Source of the DNA: CAZABG01 sp964483465
GTDB lineage: Bacteria > Chlamydiota > Chlamydiia > Chlamydiales > Parachlamydiaceae
NCBI GenBank assembly: GCA_964483465.1
Contig: CAZABG010000058.1
Coordinates: 1 to 15,602, forward strand
DNA length: 15,602 nucleotides
Direction: 5' to 3'
In this document: piece after piece, positions 14,396-15,602 of the stretch
How positions within the stretch are numbered: the first letter of the stretch is position 1
How the letters are laid out: every line of letters starts with the position of its first letter
The notes under the pieces: model-generated
What the model was told of the DNA's origin: nothing
Databases searched by the model: none
What the model saw: the letters and a program-made list of their open reading frames with translations, nothing else
Made by a program: the position numbers and the translations under genes

Positions 14396-15066
14396 TTAAG
14401 CTCCAATGTCATACGAACTCTATAAGCAAGCCTTTCTGCTAAATTGGAAAGGGAGGCTGTAAGTTCGAAAATTTTTTGCCAAATATTAAACGTGCTATAG
14501 CTCATTTTCTCTTCGCATTTGAAGAGATCGCGCATGAGATTCGTTTGCATGAGGTCGACTTCATGTTCAAGAAAAGCTACTTTTTCAACCATAACTCGCA
14601 CTTTTTCAGCTTCAATACCGCCAAAAGAGCTTTCCAAAAGTTCGTGAAGCTCTTTAATGATCACGTGTACGGCTTCAAACGCTTCGATATTCTTCTTAAG
14701 AAATTGCTCAAAATCTTTTTCGAAAGAGGGTTCAAAGGATAGTTTTTTAAGGGTGCAAAGAACGGCGATGTCTTCTACCTTATCTGCGATTTGGTCTTGT
14801 ATAGAGAGTATTTCAAGGATTTGAGACCTATCCACCGCTAAAAAAAGCCCCTTAGGCAAGTGGTTGCGGATATCGTTTTTACCCAGGTCCGCCTGGTGTT
14901 CAAGGTCTGAGATTTTATCTGCGATTTTCTCTACTTCTTCTTGATTCGAGGCTTTAATTGCCTGAAAAAGAGCAGGTAAAAGATTAACGCATTCGGTAAC
15001 CTTCTCCATATGAGCCATCAATGGAGTAAAGGGCGATCTGCCAAAAAGATTGAGGATAGTGATCAT
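14392..15066 (-). CDS. DUF47/PhoU-like protein, partner of the PiT transporter
   Basis: A 224-residue, all-helical cytoplasmic protein of the DUF47 (PhoU-related, TIGR00153-type) family, the usual length for it. It begins MITILNLFGRSPFTPLMAHM, matching the typical GKSPF...H start, and continues with KIADKISDLEHQADLGKNDI (46-65), a PhoU-type metal-binding helix rich in Asp/Glu/His, then LSIQDQIADKVEDIA (87-101). A second such element, VAFLEHEVDLMQTNLMRDLF, lies in the C-terminal half. Members are found next to PiT genes and are thought to control the transporter. The ATGA overlap with PiT supports joint translation. The ATG at 15066 lies only 28 bp from the divergent gpmA start. Confidence 0.93.
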   Translation of the reverse strand: MITILNLFGRSPFTPLMAHMEKVTECVNLLPALFQAIKASNQEEVEKIADKISDLEHQADLGKNDIRNHLPKGLFLAVDRSQILEILSIQDQIADKVEDIAVLCTLKKLSFEPSFEKDFEQFLKKNIEAFEAVHVIIKELHELLESSFGGIEAEKVRVMVEKVAFLEHEVDLMQTNLMRDLFKCEEKMSYSTFNIWQKIFELTASLSNLAERLAYRVRMTLELK

Positions 15067-15094
15067 ATAAGTTATCCTATGGACATAGATTTAT
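15067..15094. promoter_or_regulatory. 28-bp divergent intergenic between DUF47-PiT and gpmA
   Basis: Two divergent units begin within 28 bp, so at least one promoter must overlap the other gene's 5' coding region. The gap contains a short inverted repeat CTATG-GA-CATAG (15077-15088). No clean -35/-10 pair and no Shine-Dalgarno was found for either gene. Confidence 0.3.
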
Positions 15095-15602
15095 ATGAAA
15101 AATAACTTTAAGCCTCAACTTGTTCTTCTTCGACACGGAGCCTCTCTTTGGAATGACCTTAACCTTTTTACCGGATGGGTCGATGTTCCCCTCTCTAAAA
15201 AGGGTATTAACGAGGCCATCCAGGCGGGAGTCAAGTTAGAAGATTTTACCCCTGATGTCATATTTACTTCCACTCTGATTCGCGCCCAGACGACAATGGT
15301 TCTCGTTATGGCCGAAAATAAATCGGGTAAGGTACCTGTTGTTCTCCACCCTGAAGAGGGAAAAATGGGAGAATGGAGTAAAATATATGATAATAAGACC
15401 CTTGAAACCCTCATTCCTGCCTACGAAGCCTGGCAGCTTAATGAAAGGATGTATGGGGAGCTGCAGGGACTAAATAAGGACGAAGCGCGCGCGCGTTTCG
15501 GAAAAGAGCAGGTCCATATCTGGCGAAGAAGCTACGATATAGCCCCTCCCGGAGGCGAAAGTTTAAAAATATGCGCTGAAAGAACCTTGCCCTATTATAG
15601 GG
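15095..15602 (+). CDS. gpmA: 2,3-bisphosphoglycerate-dependent phosphoglycerate mutase, 3' part cut by the window edge
   Basis: A cytoplasmic glycolytic enzyme interconverting 3- and 2-phosphoglycerate. 169 residues are visible. LVLLRHGASLWN (9-20) contains the phosphohistidine His14; position 16 is Ala where Glu or Gln is commoner. NLFTGWVDVPLSKKG (23-37), LNERMYGELQGLNK (115-128, with Glu117 as the probable general acid), RRSY (144-147) and PPGGESL (151-157) are all classical. The second catalytic histidine lies beyond the window. Between FTSTLIRA and LNERMYG the segment MVLVMAENKSGKVPVVLHPEE is unlike the E. coli enzyme and resembles the chlamydial branch. The ATG at 15095 is the only reasonable start: an ATG at 15079 is in another frame and reaches a stop within nine codons. 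Confidence 0.95.
   Translation, partial: MKNNFKPQLVLLRHGASLWNDLNLFTGWVDVPLSKKGINEAIQAGVKLEDFTPDVIFTSTLIRAQTTMVLVMAENKSGKVPVVLHPEEGKMGEWSKIYDNKTLETLIPAYEAWQLNERMYGELQGLNKDEARARFGKEQVHIWRRSYDIAPPGGESLKICAERTLPYYR

Noticed and set aside
15115..15414. Minus-strand ORF of 99 codons overlapping gpmA.
   Set aside because: The plus strand carries unmistakable phosphoglycerate mutase motifs over the same interval.

Overview
The window looks like a chromosomal segment of an environmental (non-Chlamydiaceae) member of the Chlamydiae. This is inferred from gene content and protein style, not from a database search. The clues are an oppA-oppB-oppC peptide transporter whose permeases carry large extra extracytoplasmic segments, a DUF47/PhoU-like plus PiT phosphate transporter pair, a glycogen phosphorylase, a chlamydial-style phosphoglycerate mutase, and several helical or coiled-coil proteins of no recognised family.

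Layout, left to right. (1) 1-5172 is minus-strand: a 45-residue one-helix membrane protein, a SafE/DsbD-like membrane protein, then oppA, oppB and oppC (cut by the left edge). The junctions small ORF/SafE and oppA/oppB are 4-base ATGA overlaps, and oppB/oppC overlap by 8 bases. (2) glgP runs on the plus strand (5226-7790), diverging from the small membrane gene across 53 bp. (3) Two minus-strand helical proteins of unknown function (7818-9284 and 9411-10337) look like distant paralogues. (4) 10392-10607 is a 3' fragment of a PiT gene. (5) A minus-strand pair of AT-rich coiled-coil/membrane-helix genes (10849-12561) lies between that fragment and (6) the complete PiT gene, which is translationally coupled to its DUF47 partner (12986-15066). 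(7) gpmA starts on the plus strand at 15095 and runs off the right edge.

The conserved genes cover peptide import (Opp), phosphate import (PiT with its PhoU-like partner), glycogen breakdown to glucose-1-phosphate (GlgP) and lower glycolysis (GpmA). SafE and its small partner suggest a metal, thiol or cytochrome-maturation function at the membrane, but the window alone does not settle this.

The most notable structure is at 10392-13201. The last 71 codons of PiT occur twice, about 2.6 kb apart in direct orientation, and flank the two AT-rich coiled-coil genes. By hand count the copies differ at 26 of 216 positions, with only 2 of the differences changing an amino acid. The truncated copy therefore diverged mainly while part of a working gene. 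This fits integration of foreign DNA at the PiT 3' end, with the gene end restored and the old end displaced, or a recently destroyed tandem paralogue. The cassette's proteins resemble secreted or inclusion-associated chlamydial proteins only in general architecture. No CRISPR array, tRNA, rRNA or intact transposase was seen.
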